A stretch of DNA of 64,000 bases from Luteimonas sp. MC1572 (GTDB taxonomy: Bacteria > Pseudomonadota > Gammaproteobacteria > Xanthomonadales > Xanthomonadaceae). The stretch covers positions 1 through 64,000 of the forward strand of contig NZ_CP067112.1 of the NCBI RefSeq assembly GCF_016615815.1. Direction: 5' to 3'. The notes below the pieces were generated by a model that saw only the letters and a list, made by a program, of their open reading frames with translations, did no database searches and was not told where the DNA came from. How positions within the stretch are numbered: the first letter of the stretch is position 1; each line of letters begins with the position of its first letter. Positions 1-11,566 of this stretch are shown here, piece after piece. A program made the translations under genes and the position numbers.

Positions 1-194
1 GGAAAGAACCGGAGATTCTAGGCGCGTCGATGGCCGCAGGTCAAATCGGGTTTGCCACCGCCTCCTGTCCCCACGGCGGCGCGGCGTACATGGCCGGGTG
101 CGCGGTGATAGGCTGCGCGTTCCCCTTTCGCCCCCGCCGCACGTGGTTCGCCCACGGTGTCGGCGGCCCTGCCGTCGGTATGTCGAACGCACAC

Positions 195-1514
195 ATGGAA
201 GCCTGGCCCCGTTGCCTCGAACGCCTGGAAGCCGAATTCCCGGCCGAAGACGTTCAAACCTGGCTGCGGCCGCTGCAGGCGGCGCGCCGCGCCGACTCGA
301 CGGTGCTGTACGCACCCAACGCCTTCGTGCGTGACGAGGTGCGCGACCGCTACATGGTGCGGATCCGCGAGCTGCTCGGCCACTTCGGTGGCGGCGGCGA
401 GGTCTCGCTGGAGATCGGCTCGCTGCCAAAGGCCGCGGAGCCGGCGCGCGCGACTGTTGCGCCGGCGGTATCGGCGGCTGATCTCGCGTTCCACGGCAAC
501 CTCGACAACCACTACACGTTCGAGAATTTCGTGGAGGGCCGCAGCAACCAGCTCGGCCGCGCCGCCGCGTGGCAGGCCGCGCAGAAGCCGGGCGACCGCG
601 CCCACAACCCGCTGCTGCTGTACGGAGGCACAGGCCTGGGCAAGACCCACCTGATGTTCGCCGCCGGCAACGAGATGCGCCGCAACAACCCCGGCGCGCG
701 GGTGCTGTACATGCGCTCCAACGACTTCTACAGCGCGTTCTTCCGCTCGCTGCAGGAACGCACCGCGGACCAGTTCAAGCGCCAGTTCCAGCAGCTCGAC
801 GCGCTGCTGATCGACGACATCCAGTTCTTCGCCGGCAAGGACCGCACGCAGGAGGAGTTCTTCCACACCTTCAACGCGCTGTTCGAAGGCCGCCAGCAGA
901 TCATCATGACCTGCGACCGGTTCCCGCGCGAAGTCGAGGGCCTCGAGCCGCGGCTGAAATCACGCCTCGCCTGGGGCCTGCCGGTGGGCATCGACCCGCC
1001 CGATTTCGAGACCCGTGCGGCGATCGTGCTGGCCAAGGCGCGCGAGCGCGGCACCCACATCCCCGAAGACGTGGCGTTCCTGCTCGCCAAGCGGATGCCG
1101 TCCAACGTGCGTGACCTGGAAGGCGCGCTGAATACGCTGACTGCGCAGGCCAATTTCACCGGCCGGGCGATCACCCAGGAGTTCGCGCTGGAGACCCTGC
1201 GCGACCTGCTGCGCGCCCAGCAGGCCTCGGTCAGCATCGCCAACATCCAGAAGACCGTGGCAGACTACTATGCGTTGCAGATGAAGGATTTGCTGGGCAA
1301 GAAGCGGACGCGTTCGCTGGCCCGCCCTCGCCAGATGGCGATGGCGCTGGCCAAGGAACTCACCGAGCACAGCCTGCCCGAAATCGGCGACGCGTTCGCG
1401 GGTCGAGACCACACCACGGTCCTGCACGCCTGCCGTCAGATCCGCACCCTGGCGCAGACTGACGGAAAGCTGCGCGAGGACTGGGACAAGCTGATCCGCA
1501 AGTTGAACGAATAA
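195..1514 (+). CDS. dnaA: Chromosomal replication initiator protein DnaA
   Basis: Binds DnaA boxes at oriC, melts the origin and loads the replicative helicase. The 439-aa protein has an N-terminal interaction domain ([16 protein letters not shown]...), an AAA+ core with Walker [11 protein letters not shown] and Walker [10 protein letters not shown], and a C-terminal helix-turn-helix with the DnaA signature around [14 protein letters not shown]. The frame is open upstream to position 30. ATG 195 is chosen because family members begin at M(D/E)[17 protein letters not shown] 180 (MSNAH-) is the alternative. It is the first gene of a dnaA-dnaN-recF-gyrB block. Confidence 0.96.
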   Translation: MEAWPRCLERLEAEFPAEDVQTWLRPLQAARRADSTVLYAPNAFVRDEVRDRYMVRIRELLGHFGGGGEVSLEIGSLPKAAEPARATVAPAVSAADLAFHGNLDNHYTFENFVEGRSNQLGRAAAWQAAQKPGDRAHNPLLLYGGTGLGKTHLMFAAGNEMRRNNPGARVLYMRSNDFYSAFFRSLQERTADQFKRQFQQLDALLIDDIQFFAGKDRTQEEFFHTFNALFEGRQQIIMTCDRFPREVEGLEPRLKSRLAWGLPVGIDPPDFETRAAIVLAKARERGTHIPEDVAFLLAKRMPSNVRDLEGALNTLTAQANFTGRAITQEFALETLRDLLRAQQASVSIANIQKTVADYYALQMKDLLGKKRTRSLARPRQMAMALAKELTEHSLPEIGDAFAGRDHTTVLHACRQIRTLAQTDGKLREDWDKLIRKLNE

Positions 1515-1772
1515 GCCATCGCTGGGCCGCCCCGCGAACGCCTGTACGGACCGGGGACAAGTTGTGGATAGTTTGCGATGTTGAAACGGGGCCGGAAATT
1601 GTCCACAGCTTGTCCGCAGACCTGGCGGGGTTTCACACTGGGGTTGTAGCGGCGGAAATATGTTGTAGATCAGATAATTACGTAGGTTTTCAACAGATTT
1701 TTCCGACTCCACCACCACCGCTTTTTGTTATTTATCCTATTTAAGAGCTAAGGGCTAAGGGGACACCACGGC
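1515..1772. other. Candidate replication origin (oriC) between dnaA and dnaN
   Basis: This 258-bp gap holds DnaA-box-like 9-mers: CTATCCACA on the minus strand at 1563-1571 (8/9 to TTATCCACA), TTGTCCACA at 1599-1607 (8/9) and TTGTCCGCA at 1610-1618 (7/9). An AT-rich tract at about 1660-1750 is unusual in this GC-rich neighbourhood and could be the unwinding element. The dnaA-dnaN gap is a common oriC position in gammaproteobacteria of this group. Origin function is inferred. Confidence 0.7.
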
Positions 1773-2873
1773 ATGCGTTTCAGTCTGCAGCGAGAAGCTT
1801 TCCTCAAGCCCTTGGCCCAGGTCGTCAACGTCGTGGAGCGGCGCCAGACCCTGCCCGTCCTGGCCAACCTGCTGGTCGTGGTGACCGGCAGCCAGCTGTC
1901 GCTGACCGGTACCGACCTCGAGGTCGAAATGGTGGCGCGCTGTGCAGTCGACGACGCCCAGGACGGTGAGATCACCATCCCGGCGCGCAAGCTGTTCGAC
2001 ATCGTTCGCGCCCTCCCCGATGGCAGCAAGGTCACCGTGTCGCAGTCCGGCGACAAGGTCACCGTGCAGGCGGGTCGCAGCCGCTTCACGCTGGCCAGCC
2101 TGCCGGCCAACGACTTCCCGTCGATCGACGAGGTCGAGGCCACCGAGCGCGTCAATGTCCCCGAGGCGGCGCTCAAGGAGCTCATCGAGCGCACGTCGTT
2201 TGCGATGGCGCAGCAGGACGTCCGCTACTACCTCAACGGCCTGCTGTTCGACCTCGCCGACCAGCGCTTGCGCTGCGTGGCCACCGACGGCCACCGCCTC
2301 GCCCTGTGCGAAGCCGCGCTGGAAGACAGCGTGCAGTCCAAGCGCCAGATCATCGTGCCGCGCAAGGGCGTGACCGAGCTCCAGCGCCTGCTGGAGGGCG
2401 GCGACCGCGTGCTCGAGTTGGAGATGGGCCGCAACCACATCCGCGTGAAGCGCGACGATGTCACCTTCACCAGCAAGCTGATCGACGGCCGTTTCCCGGA
2501 TTACGAGGCCGTTATCCCGATTGGCGCCGACCGCGAGGTGCGCATCGACCGCGAGGTGCTGCGCGCCGCGTTGCAGCGTGCCGCCATCCTCTCCAACGAG
2601 AAGTACCGCGGCGTGCGCCTGGAAGTGTCGCCGGGCCAGCTGAAGATCAACGCCCATAACCCCGAACAGGAAGAAGCCCAGGAAGAAGTCGAGGCCGACA
2701 CCAGCGTCGACGGCCTGGCGGTAGGTTTCAACGTGAACTACCTGCTCGACGCACTGGGTGCGCTGCGCGACGAGACCGTGGTCATCGCCCTGCGCGACGC
2801 CAACTCGTCGGCGCTGGTGCGCGAGGCCGCCAACGAGCGCTCCCGCCATGTCGTGATGCCGCTGCGGCTGTGA
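1773..2873 (+). CDS. dnaN: DNA polymerase III sliding clamp, beta subunit
   Basis: Forms the ring-shaped dimer that tethers DNA polymerase III and other enzymes to DNA. The 366-aa length is standard. It starts MRFSLQREAFLKPL, carries the central segment YYLNGLLFDL...RCVATDGHRLALCE, and ends in VMPLRL, the conserved C-terminus next to the clamp-binding pocket. The ATG follows AAGGGGACACC, a plausible ribosome binding site. A strong hairpin lies just downstream, before recF. Confidence 0.97.
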   Translation: MRFSLQREAFLKPLAQVVNVVERRQTLPVLANLLVVVTGSQLSLTGTDLEVEMVARCAVDDAQDGEITIPARKLFDIVRALPDGSKVTVSQSGDKVTVQAGRSRFTLASLPANDFPSIDEVEATERVNVPEAALKELIERTSFAMAQQDVRYYLNGLLFDLADQRLRCVATDGHRLALCEAALEDSVQSKRQIIVPRKGVTELQRLLEGGDRVLELEMGRNHIRVKRDDVTFTSKLIDGRFPDYEAVIPIGADREVRIDREVLRAALQRAAILSNEKYRGVRLEVSPGQLKINAHNPEQEEAQEEVEADTSVDGLAVGFNVNYLLDALGALRDETVVIALRDANSSALVREAANERSRHVVMPLRL

Positions 2874-2879
2874 TCAACA

Positions 2880-2895
2880 CGTTCCACGTGGAACA
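2880..2895. promoter_or_regulatory. parS-like centromere site, copy 1
   Basis: CGTTCCACGTGGAACA matches TGTTCCACGTGGAACA, a version of the ParB-binding parS palindrome, at 15 of 16 positions. It lies between dnaN and recF, close to the candidate origin, as expected for chromosomal parS. Confidence 0.75.
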
Positions 2896-2896
2896 C

Positions 2897-2930
2897 GAAC
2901 GCCCGGCCTGGTCCGGGCGTTCTGCTTTTC
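2897..2930 (+). terminator. Terminator-like hairpin after dnaN
   Basis: A perfect 10-bp stem (GAACGCCCGG / CCGGGCGTTC) with a 6-nt loop is followed by TGCTTTT. It sits 24 bp after the dnaN stop and 14 bp before the recF start, so it may attenuate read-through rather than end the operon. Confidence 0.6.
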
Positions 2931-2943
2931 CAGGGTGGGCTGC

Positions 2944-4032
2944 ATGCGCCTGACCCGACTCGAGCTGCGCAACCTGCGCAACCTGCGCGACGTCGCGCTG
3001 CAGCCCGGCCCGGGCCTGAACCTGCTGGTCGGGGCCAACGGTGCGGGCAAGACCAGCGTGCTGGAGGGACTGCACCTGATGGCCTACGGTCGCAGCTTTC
3101 GTGGCCGCGTGCGGGACGGGCTGGTACGCACCGGCGCCGACGCGCTCGAAGTCTTTGCGGAATGGCGGGCATCAGATGCGTCGGGAACTGAAGGCTTGCG
3201 CAAGGCCGGGCTGCGCCATACCGGCGCGAGCTGGGAGGCGCGACTGGATGGCGAGAAGGTCGGACACCTCGGGGAACTGTGTGCCGCGTTCATGGTGGTG
3301 GCGTTCGAGCCCGGCAGCCATGCGCTGGTGTCGGGAGGCGGCGAGCCGCGCCGACGGTTCGTGGATTGGGGGTTGTTCCACGTGGAACAGGACTTCCTGC
3401 CGGTCTGGCGCCGCTATTCGCGCGGGCTCAAGCAGCGCAATGCGCTGCTGAAGTCGGGTGCCGGACCGGCGCAGCTGGCCGCCTGGGATCTCGAGCTGGG
3501 CGCGGCCGGTGAAGAACTCACGCGCCGCCGGGTCTTCTATCTGGAGCGCCTGCAGGAGCGCCTGGCTGTGGTGGCTGCGGACCTTGCGCCCGGGTTGGGG
3601 CGCATGACGCTGGAGTTCGATCCGGGCTGGCGCCGCAACAGCCTGTCGCTCAGCGACGCGCTGGCCGTCGCGCAGGACCGCGATCGGGCCCTCGGCCACA
3701 CCACGGTCGGCCCGCACCGCGCGGACTGGCGGCTGCAGTTGGCGTCGAAGCCCGACCGGGAGACGCTGTCCCGCGGCCAGGCCAAGCTGGCGGCGCTGGC
3801 CTGCCTGTTTGCCCAGGCGACGGACTGCGCCCTCGAGCGCGGCGGCTGGCCGGTCGTGGCCCTGGATGACCTTGCCTCGGAACTCGATGCCGAGCACCGC
3901 CAGCGGGTGCTGTCGGTGCTGCAGGCGACTCCGGCCCAGGTGTTCATCACCGGCGTCGAACTGGCCAGCCTGCCCGTTGCGCAGAGCGTCGTGTTCCACG
4001 TGGAACATGGTGAGGTCCGGCGCGCCGTTTGA
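2944..4032 (+). CDS. recF: DNA replication and repair protein RecF
   Basis: SMC-like ATPase that helps load RecA at single-strand gaps. The 362-aa protein has Walker A GANGAGKTS near the N-terminus, the ABC-type signature LSRGQAKLAALA, and Walker B VVALDDLASELD. ATG 2944 (MRLTRLELRNLRNL) fits the family start better than the in-frame GTG at 2935. Two perfect parS-type palindromes lie inside the gene; each is read as F-H-V-E, so the centromere sites constrain the protein sequence there. Confidence 0.95.
   Translation: MRLTRLELRNLRNLRDVALQPGPGLNLLVGANGAGKTSVLEGLHLMAYGRSFRGRVRDGLVRTGADALEVFAEWRASDASGTEGLRKAGLRHTGASWEARLDGEKVGHLGELCAAFMVVAFEPGSHALVSGGGEPRRRFVDWGLFHVEQDFLPVWRRYSRGLKQRNALLKSGAGPAQLAAWDLELGAAGEELTRRRVFYLERLQERLAVVAADLAPGLGRMTLEFDPGWRRNSLSLSDALAVAQDRDRALGHTTVGPHRADWRLQLASKPDRETLSRGQAKLAALACLFAQATDCALERGGWPVVALDDLASELDAEHRQRVLSVLQATPAQVFITGVELASLPVAQSVVFHVEHGEVRRAV
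3374..3389. promoter_or_regulatory. parS-like centromere site, copy 2 (inside recF)
   Basis: A perfect TGTTCCACGTGGAACA palindrome within the recF coding sequence, read as part of LFHVEQ. ParB would nucleate here. Confidence 0.82.
3992..4007. promoter_or_regulatory. parS-like centromere site, copy 3 (3' end of recF)
   Basis: A second perfect TGTTCCACGTGGAACA, 603 bp after the end of copy 2, near the recF C-terminus (VFHVEHG). Confidence 0.82.
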
Positions 4033-4164
4033 GGTGCGGGGGGTGAGGGTGGGTGCGTCAGGGCGCATGTTTCGGGCGCGCCGCAGCTGCGGCCAATGGA
4101 TCATTGCGCCATCGCTCCGTCAGCGGCCCCGGCGAGCCCCTCTGGGGTAGGGTTGCGCGCATCC

Positions 4165-4191
4165 TTGCCAAGCGCCGCAAACTGGTATAAT
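4165..4191 (+). promoter_or_regulatory. Putative sigma-70 promoter for gyrB
   Basis: TTGCCA (4165-4170) and a perfect TATAAT (4186-4191) are separated by 15 bp, upstream of gyrB. The spacing is slightly short. The long leader (about 85 nt) also lacks any other gene. Confidence 0.55.
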
Positions 4192-4212
4192 GGCCGTCTC
4201 ACACCCCTATAA

Positions 4213-6729
<2,517 letters not shown>

Positions 6730-6809
6730 CCCCGCCTGCCCGCAGGGGAGTTGACGCCGCCTTCAGGTTGCGCGGTCTACAACCGCTTGACCCATTCAAG
6801 GAACTCCCC

Positions 6810-7631
6810 ATGCGGACCTCGCCGATCTCTGCCGCCACCGCTGTCGCCATCGCCTGCCTGGCGGCGGCGTGCGCCACCACGACCTCGCCGACCGGGCGTA
6901 CCCAGTACGTCGGCGCCGTGTCCCAGGATCAGCTCGATGCGATGGGCGCGCAGGCCTTCGCCGAGCAGAAGGCCCAGCTCCGGCAGTCGACCGACGCCGC
7001 GCAGAAGCGCTACGTGAGCTGCGTGGTGAACGCCATCGTGCGCGAGCTGCCGGCAGACCAGCAGCGCATCGGCTGGGAGTCGGCGGTGTTCGTGGATGCC
7101 AATCCCAACGCGTTCGCGCTCCCGGGCGGCAAGGTCGGCGTGTACACCGGCATCTTCACCGTCGCCCGGACCCAGGACCAGCTGGCGGCCGTGATTGCGC
7201 ATGAGGTGGGGCATGTAGTCGCCAACCACCATGATGAGCGCATCACCCGGCAGATGGGCGCGCAGGCCGGCCTGGGTGTGGTCGGCGCGGTGCTCGGTTC
7301 GCGCTACGGCGAGGGCGCCAGCCAGACCACCAACCAGCTCGGCGGCGCTGCGCTGCAGACCGCGTTCCTGCTGCCCGGTTCGCGTGTGCAGGAAAGCGAG
7401 GCCGACGTCGTCGGCCAGCAGCTGATGGCCAAGGCCGGCTTCGACCCGCGCCAGGCGGTCAATCTGTGGCAGAACATGATGTCGGCCAGTGGCGGTGGCC
7501 GCGCGCCGCAGTGGCTGTCCACCCATCCGGATCCCAGCGCCCGCATCGGCGAGCTGCAGGCGAGGGCCGTCGGGCTGGTGCCCACCTGGGAGCAGGCCCG
7601 CAGCGCCGGCCGGCGCCCGGCATGCGGTTGA
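6810..7631 (+). CDS. M48-family metallopeptidase, predicted lipoprotein
   Basis: Predicted periplasmic zinc endopeptidase of the LoiP/YcaL or BepA-like M48 group, which act in outer-membrane protein quality control. The 273-aa protein starts with a lipoprotein signal (lipobox LAAAC, Cys about residue 22). The zinc motif HEVGHVVANHHDERITRQ lies mid-protein and a downstream ESEAD segment supplies the third ligand. The frame is open upstream into gyrB, but ATG 6810, after GGAACTCCCC, gives the signal peptide. Confidence 0.88.
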   Translation: MRTSPISAATAVAIACLAAACATTTSPTGRTQYVGAVSQDQLDAMGAQAFAEQKAQLRQSTDAAQKRYVSCVVNAIVRELPADQQRIGWESAVFVDANPNAFALPGGKVGVYTGIFTVARTQDQLAAVIAHEVGHVVANHHDERITRQMGAQAGLGVVGAVLGSRYGEGASQTTNQLGGAALQTAFLLPGSRVQESEADVVGQQLMAKAGFDPRQAVNLWQNMMSASGGGRAPQWLSTHPDPSARIGELQARAVGLVPTWEQARSAGRRPACG

Positions 7632-7751
7632 GCGTGTTCATATTGGACATGCGGACGCTCGCGGCCGTCATCTTCTTCTGTTAGTTTTTGCGACCCGATT
7701 GAAGCAAGGCGCCCGCGCTACACGGCAGCCGCAACCTGAAAGGTGTCCCCG

Positions 7752-8939
7752 ATGTCCGTTTCCAATTCCAGCCGCCTGCTGACCACGGCGATCGCCGCTG
7801 CCTTGCTGGTGATGACCGTTGGTGATGCCAACGCCCAGCGCGCCAATGATCGTCGTGCGCGCGCCGAGGCCGCGAAGGCGACGGCCGAGGAGCCGGCGAA
7901 CCTGTTCCCCGGCGCCACTCGCCAGGAACCCACGCTGGCCGCCTCGCAGCGGATCGGGCCGCGCCTCAACAAGCTCTCCGACGCCCAGCAGGCAGGTGAT
8001 GTCGCCGCCGCGCAGGTGATCGCCGACGAGATCCTCGCCAACGAAAAGGCCAATGCCTACGAGCGGGCCATCACGATGCGCCTGATGGCCGACCTGTACC
8101 TGGACACCGACGCCGAGCGCTCCAAGGACTACCTGCGCAAGGCGATCGAACTGAACGGCCTGAAGAACAACGACCACTACGGATCAATGGTGACGTTGGC
8201 CCAGCTGCAGCTGCAGGACGACGACTATGCCGGAGCCCTCGCGACGCTCGACCGCCTGATTGCCGAAACCAAGACCACCGATCCCACCTACCAGGTGATC
8301 CGCGGCAATTCGCTTTACCGGCTCGAACGCTTCGACGAGGCGATCGCGGCGCTGAAGCCGGTGGTGGAGGGCAACCCGGAGGCACGGCCCGACTGGGTGC
8401 AGCTGCTGATGGCGTCCTACGCCGAGTCGGGCCGGTCGGAAGAGGCTGCGCGCCTTGCCGAGGAGATCGCCGCCAAGGCACCGGGCGACAAGCGTGCACA
8501 GCTCAACCTCGCCAACATCTACCTGCAGTCAGACGACATCCCGCGGGCGCTGGAAGTCTACGAGCGCCTGCGCAAGGCCGGCGAGCTCACCGAGGAGCGC
8601 GACTACCGCAACCTGATGGCGCTGTACCTCAACAGCGAGGGCAAGGAGCGCGAGGCCGCCGCGGTGATCACCGAGGGCCTGGACAAGCAGATCCTCAAGC
8701 CCGACCACCAGACGTACAACGCGCTGGCGCAGGCGTACTATTTCAGCGAGCAGTACGACGAGTCGATCAAGGCCTACCAGAAGGCCGCGCCACTCGCACC
8801 TGATGGCGAGACCTGGCTCAATCTCGCGAAGGTGCTGGCCAATGAAGGCCGCAGCGCCGAATCCAAGGATGCCGCGCAGAAGGCGCTGGACAAGGGCATC
8901 AAGCGGCCTGACGAGGCGCGGGCGCTCCTCAAGCGCTGA
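7752..8939 (+). CDS. Tetratricopeptide-repeat protein, secreted
   Basis: A 395-aa protein with a Sec signal (SRLLTTAIAAALLVMTVGDANAQ) and helical repeats over most of its length, with TPR-like patterns such as NLANIYLQSDDIPRALEVYERL and YNALAQAYYFSEQYDESIKAYQKA. It is probably a periplasmic scaffold. Its position just before tonB-exbB-exbD suggests a link to envelope transport, but no partner is visible. ATG 7752 is preferred over GTG 7743. Confidence 0.85.
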   Translation: MSVSNSSRLLTTAIAAALLVMTVGDANAQRANDRRARAEAAKATAEEPANLFPGATRQEPTLAASQRIGPRLNKLSDAQQAGDVAAAQVIADEILANEKANAYERAITMRLMADLYLDTDAERSKDYLRKAIELNGLKNNDHYGSMVTLAQLQLQDDDYAGALATLDRLIAETKTTDPTYQVIRGNSLYRLERFDEAIAALKPVVEGNPEARPDWVQLLMASYAESGRSEEAARLAEEIAAKAPGDKRAQLNLANIYLQSDDIPRALEVYERLRKAGELTEERDYRNLMALYLNSEGKEREAAAVITEGLDKQILKPDHQTYNALAQAYYFSEQYDESIKAYQKAAPLAPDGETWLNLAKVLANEGRSAESKDAAQKALDKGIKRPDEARALLKR

Positions 8940-8967
8940 GCGCGTCCTCGATTGTGGGTCGGCAAGG

Positions 8968-8996
8968 TTGGTACTAGCCGCCACGATTGGTATAAG
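8968..8996 (+). promoter_or_regulatory. Putative promoter of the tonB operon
   Basis: TTGGTA (8968-8973), a 17-bp spacer and TATAAG (8991-8996) lie 84 bp before the tonB start. No Fur box was recognised around it. Confidence 0.5.
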
Positions 8997-9080
8997 CTTG
9001 GAAATTCCCGCGCCGAACCAGCGGCGCGGATACGACAATATTCGGGGCGCTTCCCGCCCGGCCAGACTTGAGTTCCCCGC

Positions 9081-9746
9081 ATGACGCAACCCTCCACGAC
9101 CTCGAACCGGAACGACGACCAGGACGAGGGCCTGAACTGGGCACGTATCACCGGTTTCACCATGGTTGTCGCGCTGCACGCTGCCGCGGTCCTGCTGCTG
9201 CTGGCGCCAGTCAACCCGCCCGGCGCCGCAGCGGATGAGGAAGAGGTCACGCGCGTGGTGATCATCGAACCGCCGCCGCCGCCCCCGCCGCCGCCGCCGC
9301 CGCCGGAACAGCCGCCGGAGCCCAAGCCCATCAAGGAGCTGGTGCCGCCGTCGCCGTCACCGCTGCCGCCGCCGCCCGAGCAGCCGCCGGTGATCTTCGA
9401 CGACCCGTCGCCGATGGACGTCGCGGCCCCGCCGCCGGCGCCGCCCGCGCCGCCCGCGCCCACGCCGAGCATCGGCGCGAGCGTCGACCCGTCGTCCAAG
9501 AGCATGAATCCGCCGAAGTACCCTCCGGCCGCCCTGCGTGCCGGCGTCACCGGCCAGGTGATCCTGATCGTCGATGTCGATGCGAACGGCAACGTCACCA
9601 ACGTGTCGGTCGAGAAATCCAGCCGCAATCGCGACCTGGACCGCGCCGCGGTGGAGGCTGCGCGCAAGTGGCGCTTCAATCCTGAGGTCGTCAACGGCGT
9701 CGCCACCGCAGGGCGCGTGCGCGTCCCGGTTGATTTCGTGCTCTGA
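9081..9746 (+). CDS. tonB: Energy transducer TonB
   Basis: Transmits proton-motive force from the ExbBD complex to outer-membrane receptors. The 221-aa protein has one N-terminal membrane anchor (about residues 27-47), a long Pro-rich periplasmic spacer (about residues 57-130, many runs of prolines), and a C-terminal TonB domain with [15 protein letters not shown] and ARKWRFNPEVVNG. exbB and two exbD genes follow directly, forming a complete system that could energise receptors such as the one at 17563-19695. Confidence 0.93.
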   Translation: MTQPSTTSNRNDDQDEGLNWARITGFTMVVALHAAAVLLLLAPVNPPGAAADEEEVTRVVIIEPPPPPPPPPPPPEQPPEPKPIKELVPPSPSPLPPPPEQPPVIFDDPSPMDVAAPPPAPPAPPAPTPSIGASVDPSSKSMNPPKYPPAALRAGVTGQVILIVDVDANGNVTNVSVEKSSRNRDLDRAAVEAARKWRFNPEVVNGVATAGRVRVPVDFVL

Positions 9747-9846
9747 CCCGGGTCGCGGCCACCGCCTCGCCTCACGCTGTTATATCGCTGCACCGGCTAT
9801 ACCCGTTTCAAACTATCCAAATCACAACATCTAGAAGGTAAGCGTC

Positions 9847-10593
9847 ATGCTGCAGGAAACTTCGAACATCCCGGCCTCCGGCGGCAGCAACGCCGCTGCG
9901 CTCCAGCAGATGGGTTTCGCGGACATGGTCCAGCATATGGACGCAGTCGGCTGGGTGGTGCTCATCACCCTGGTCGTCATGTCGGCCATGTCCATCTACT
10001 GGATCATCTTCAACGCCATCAAGAACGCGCGCCTGCGTGCGAGCTCGGACAACGTGATCCAGTCGTTCTGGGAAACCCCGAACGCGCAGGACGCGATCCG
10101 CCACATGGAAGAGCAGCGCAAGAGCGAGCCCTTCTCCAAGGTCGCGCTTGACGCCGCCCTGGCCGCCGCGCACCACCAGCGCCACGAAGGTTCGCGCCTC
10201 GTCGAGTCGCTCAACCGCTCCGAGTTCGTCGACCGCGCGCTGCGCCAGGGCGTGACCCGCGAGTCGCTGAAGCTCGAAGCCGGCCTGACCGTGCTCGCCA
10301 CCGTCGGTTCGACCGCGCCGTTCGTCGGCCTGCTCGGCACCGTGTGGGGCATCTACCGCGCCCTGATCCGCATCGGCGCCAGCGGCCAGGCCGACATCGG
10401 CGCGGTTGCCGGTCCGGTCGGCGAGGCGCTGATCATGACCGCGCTGGGCCTTGGCGTGGCCATCCCGGCCGTGCTTGGCTACAACTTCTTCGTGCGCCTG
10501 AACCGCTCGACGAACAACAAGCTCGACACGTTTGCGCATGACCTGCACGACTTCTTCGCCACCGGCTCGCGCGTCGGCGAGCAGAAGCGCTGA
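9847..10593 (+). CDS. exbB: Biopolymer transport protein ExbB (MotA/TolQ/ExbB)
   Basis: Proton-channel subunit of the TonB energising complex. The 248-aa protein has a first membrane segment (WVVLITLVVMSAMSIYWIIF) and the conserved region with ATVGSTAPFVGLLGTVWGIYRA and a GPVGEALIMTALGLGVAIPA helix pair. The AGAAGG ribosome binding site sits 7 bp before ATG. It lies between tonB and the two exbD genes. Confidence 0.94.
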   Translation: MLQETSNIPASGGSNAAALQQMGFADMVQHMDAVGWVVLITLVVMSAMSIYWIIFNAIKNARLRASSDNVIQSFWETPNAQDAIRHMEEQRKSEPFSKVALDAALAAAHHQRHEGSRLVESLNRSEFVDRALRQGVTRESLKLEAGLTVLATVGSTAPFVGLLGTVWGIYRALIRIGASGQADIGAVAGPVGEALIMTALGLGVAIPAVLGYNFFVRLNRSTNNKLDTFAHDLHDFFATGSRVGEQKR

Positions 10594-10619
10594 TCGCCAG
10601 GTACTGAGGGAGTCCCGAC

Positions 10620-11045
10620 ATGGCTTACAGTTCAAGCGGTCGTGGCCATGACAAGGTCAACGCCACGATCAACATCGTGCCGCTGGTCGACGTGATGCTG
10701 GTGCTGTTGATCATCTTCATGGTCACGGCACCACTCATGGCCCACAAGGTCCAGGTCGAGCTGCCCCAGGCGAACCTGGATGAGCGGCCGGAGACGGCAC
10801 CGCCGGCTCCGCCGATCACCATCGCGGTCACCGAAGACGGCGAGATCTTCCTCAACGACCAGCCGGTCACCCTGCAGCTGCTCGAAAGCGCACTGTCGGT
10901 CGAGGCACAGAAGACCCCGCAGCCGCCGGTCAATGTCCGCGGCGACAAGACCACGAAGTACGGCGTGGTGAAGCAGGTCGTCGGCATCGCGCAGGCCCAG
11001 GGCATGCGCAAGGTCGGCTTCGTCGCCACCCGCGAAAGCAACTGA
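10620..11045 (+). CDS. exbD: Biopolymer transport protein ExbD, first copy
   Basis: A 141-aa inner-membrane protein with one N-terminal helix ([21 protein letters not shown]) carrying the essential Asp (in LVDVM), followed by a periplasmic domain. It is 26 bp after exbB and 15 bp before a second exbD; paired exbD genes are typical of xanthomonads. Confidence 0.93.
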   Translation: MAYSSSGRGHDKVNATINIVPLVDVMLVLLIIFMVTAPLMAHKVQVELPQANLDERPETAPPAPPITIAVTEDGEIFLNDQPVTLQLLESALSVEAQKTPQPPVNVRGDKTTKYGVVKQVVGIAQAQGMRKVGFVATRESN

Positions 11046-11060
11046 TCCGGAGTTCGCACC

Positions 11061-11474
11061 ATGGCTTTTTCGTCAAATTCCGGTGACGGCCCGATGGCCG
11101 ACATCAACATCATTCCGCTCTGCGACGTGATGCTGGTGCTGCTCATCATCTTCATGGTCACCGCGCCGCAGCTGTCGTATCCGATCGACATCGACCTGCC
11201 GCAGCCGTCGTTGAATCCGCCGGTGAACCCGGTGGATCCGCCGCCGCCGATCCGCCTGCGGATCGACGCGTCGGGCCAGGTGTACTGGAACGACAGCCCG
11301 ACGCCCACCTCGGCCCTGCGCAACATGATGCAGGCCGAAGTGGAGCGCGATCCGTCCAACCAGCCGACGCTTGAGATCGACGTCAACGAGGACGCGGACT
11401 ACGGCACGCTGGCCAAGGTGCTGGCCGAGGCCAAGAACGCGCAGATGCTGAAGATCGGGTTCGTCAGGAACTGA
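11061..11474 (+). CDS. Biopolymer transport protein ExbD, second copy
   Basis: A 137-aa ExbD paralogue. It has the same layout ([21 protein letters not shown] with the channel Asp), but its periplasmic part differs clearly from the first copy. It is the last gene of the tonB operon and is followed by a rho-independent terminator. Confidence 0.93.
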   Translation: MAFSSNSGDGPMADINIIPLCDVMLVLLIIFMVTAPQLSYPIDIDLPQPSLNPPVNPVDPPPPIRLRIDASGQVYWNDSPTPTSALRNMMQAEVERDPSNQPTLEIDVNEDADYGTLAKVLAEAKNAQMLKIGFVRN

Positions 11475-11538
11475 AATACGCAAGGCCCCCCGGCGTCGCC
11501 TGCAGCGCGCCGGACGGGAGAGACGCTTGCTGTCTTCG

Positions 11539-11563
11539 CGCCGCCCGCAAGGGCGGCGTTTTT
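11539..11563 (+). terminator. Rho-independent terminator of the tonB-exbBDD operon
   Basis: CGCCGCCC-GCAA-GGGCGGCG followed by five T. It lies between the convergent exbD2 and pdxJ genes. Confidence 0.78.
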
Positions 11564-11566
11564 ATG

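Noticed and set aside
30..194. Longer N-terminus for DnaA starting at position 30
   Set aside because: The extra 55 residues have no counterpart in the family, which begins at M(E/D)[10 protein letters not shown].
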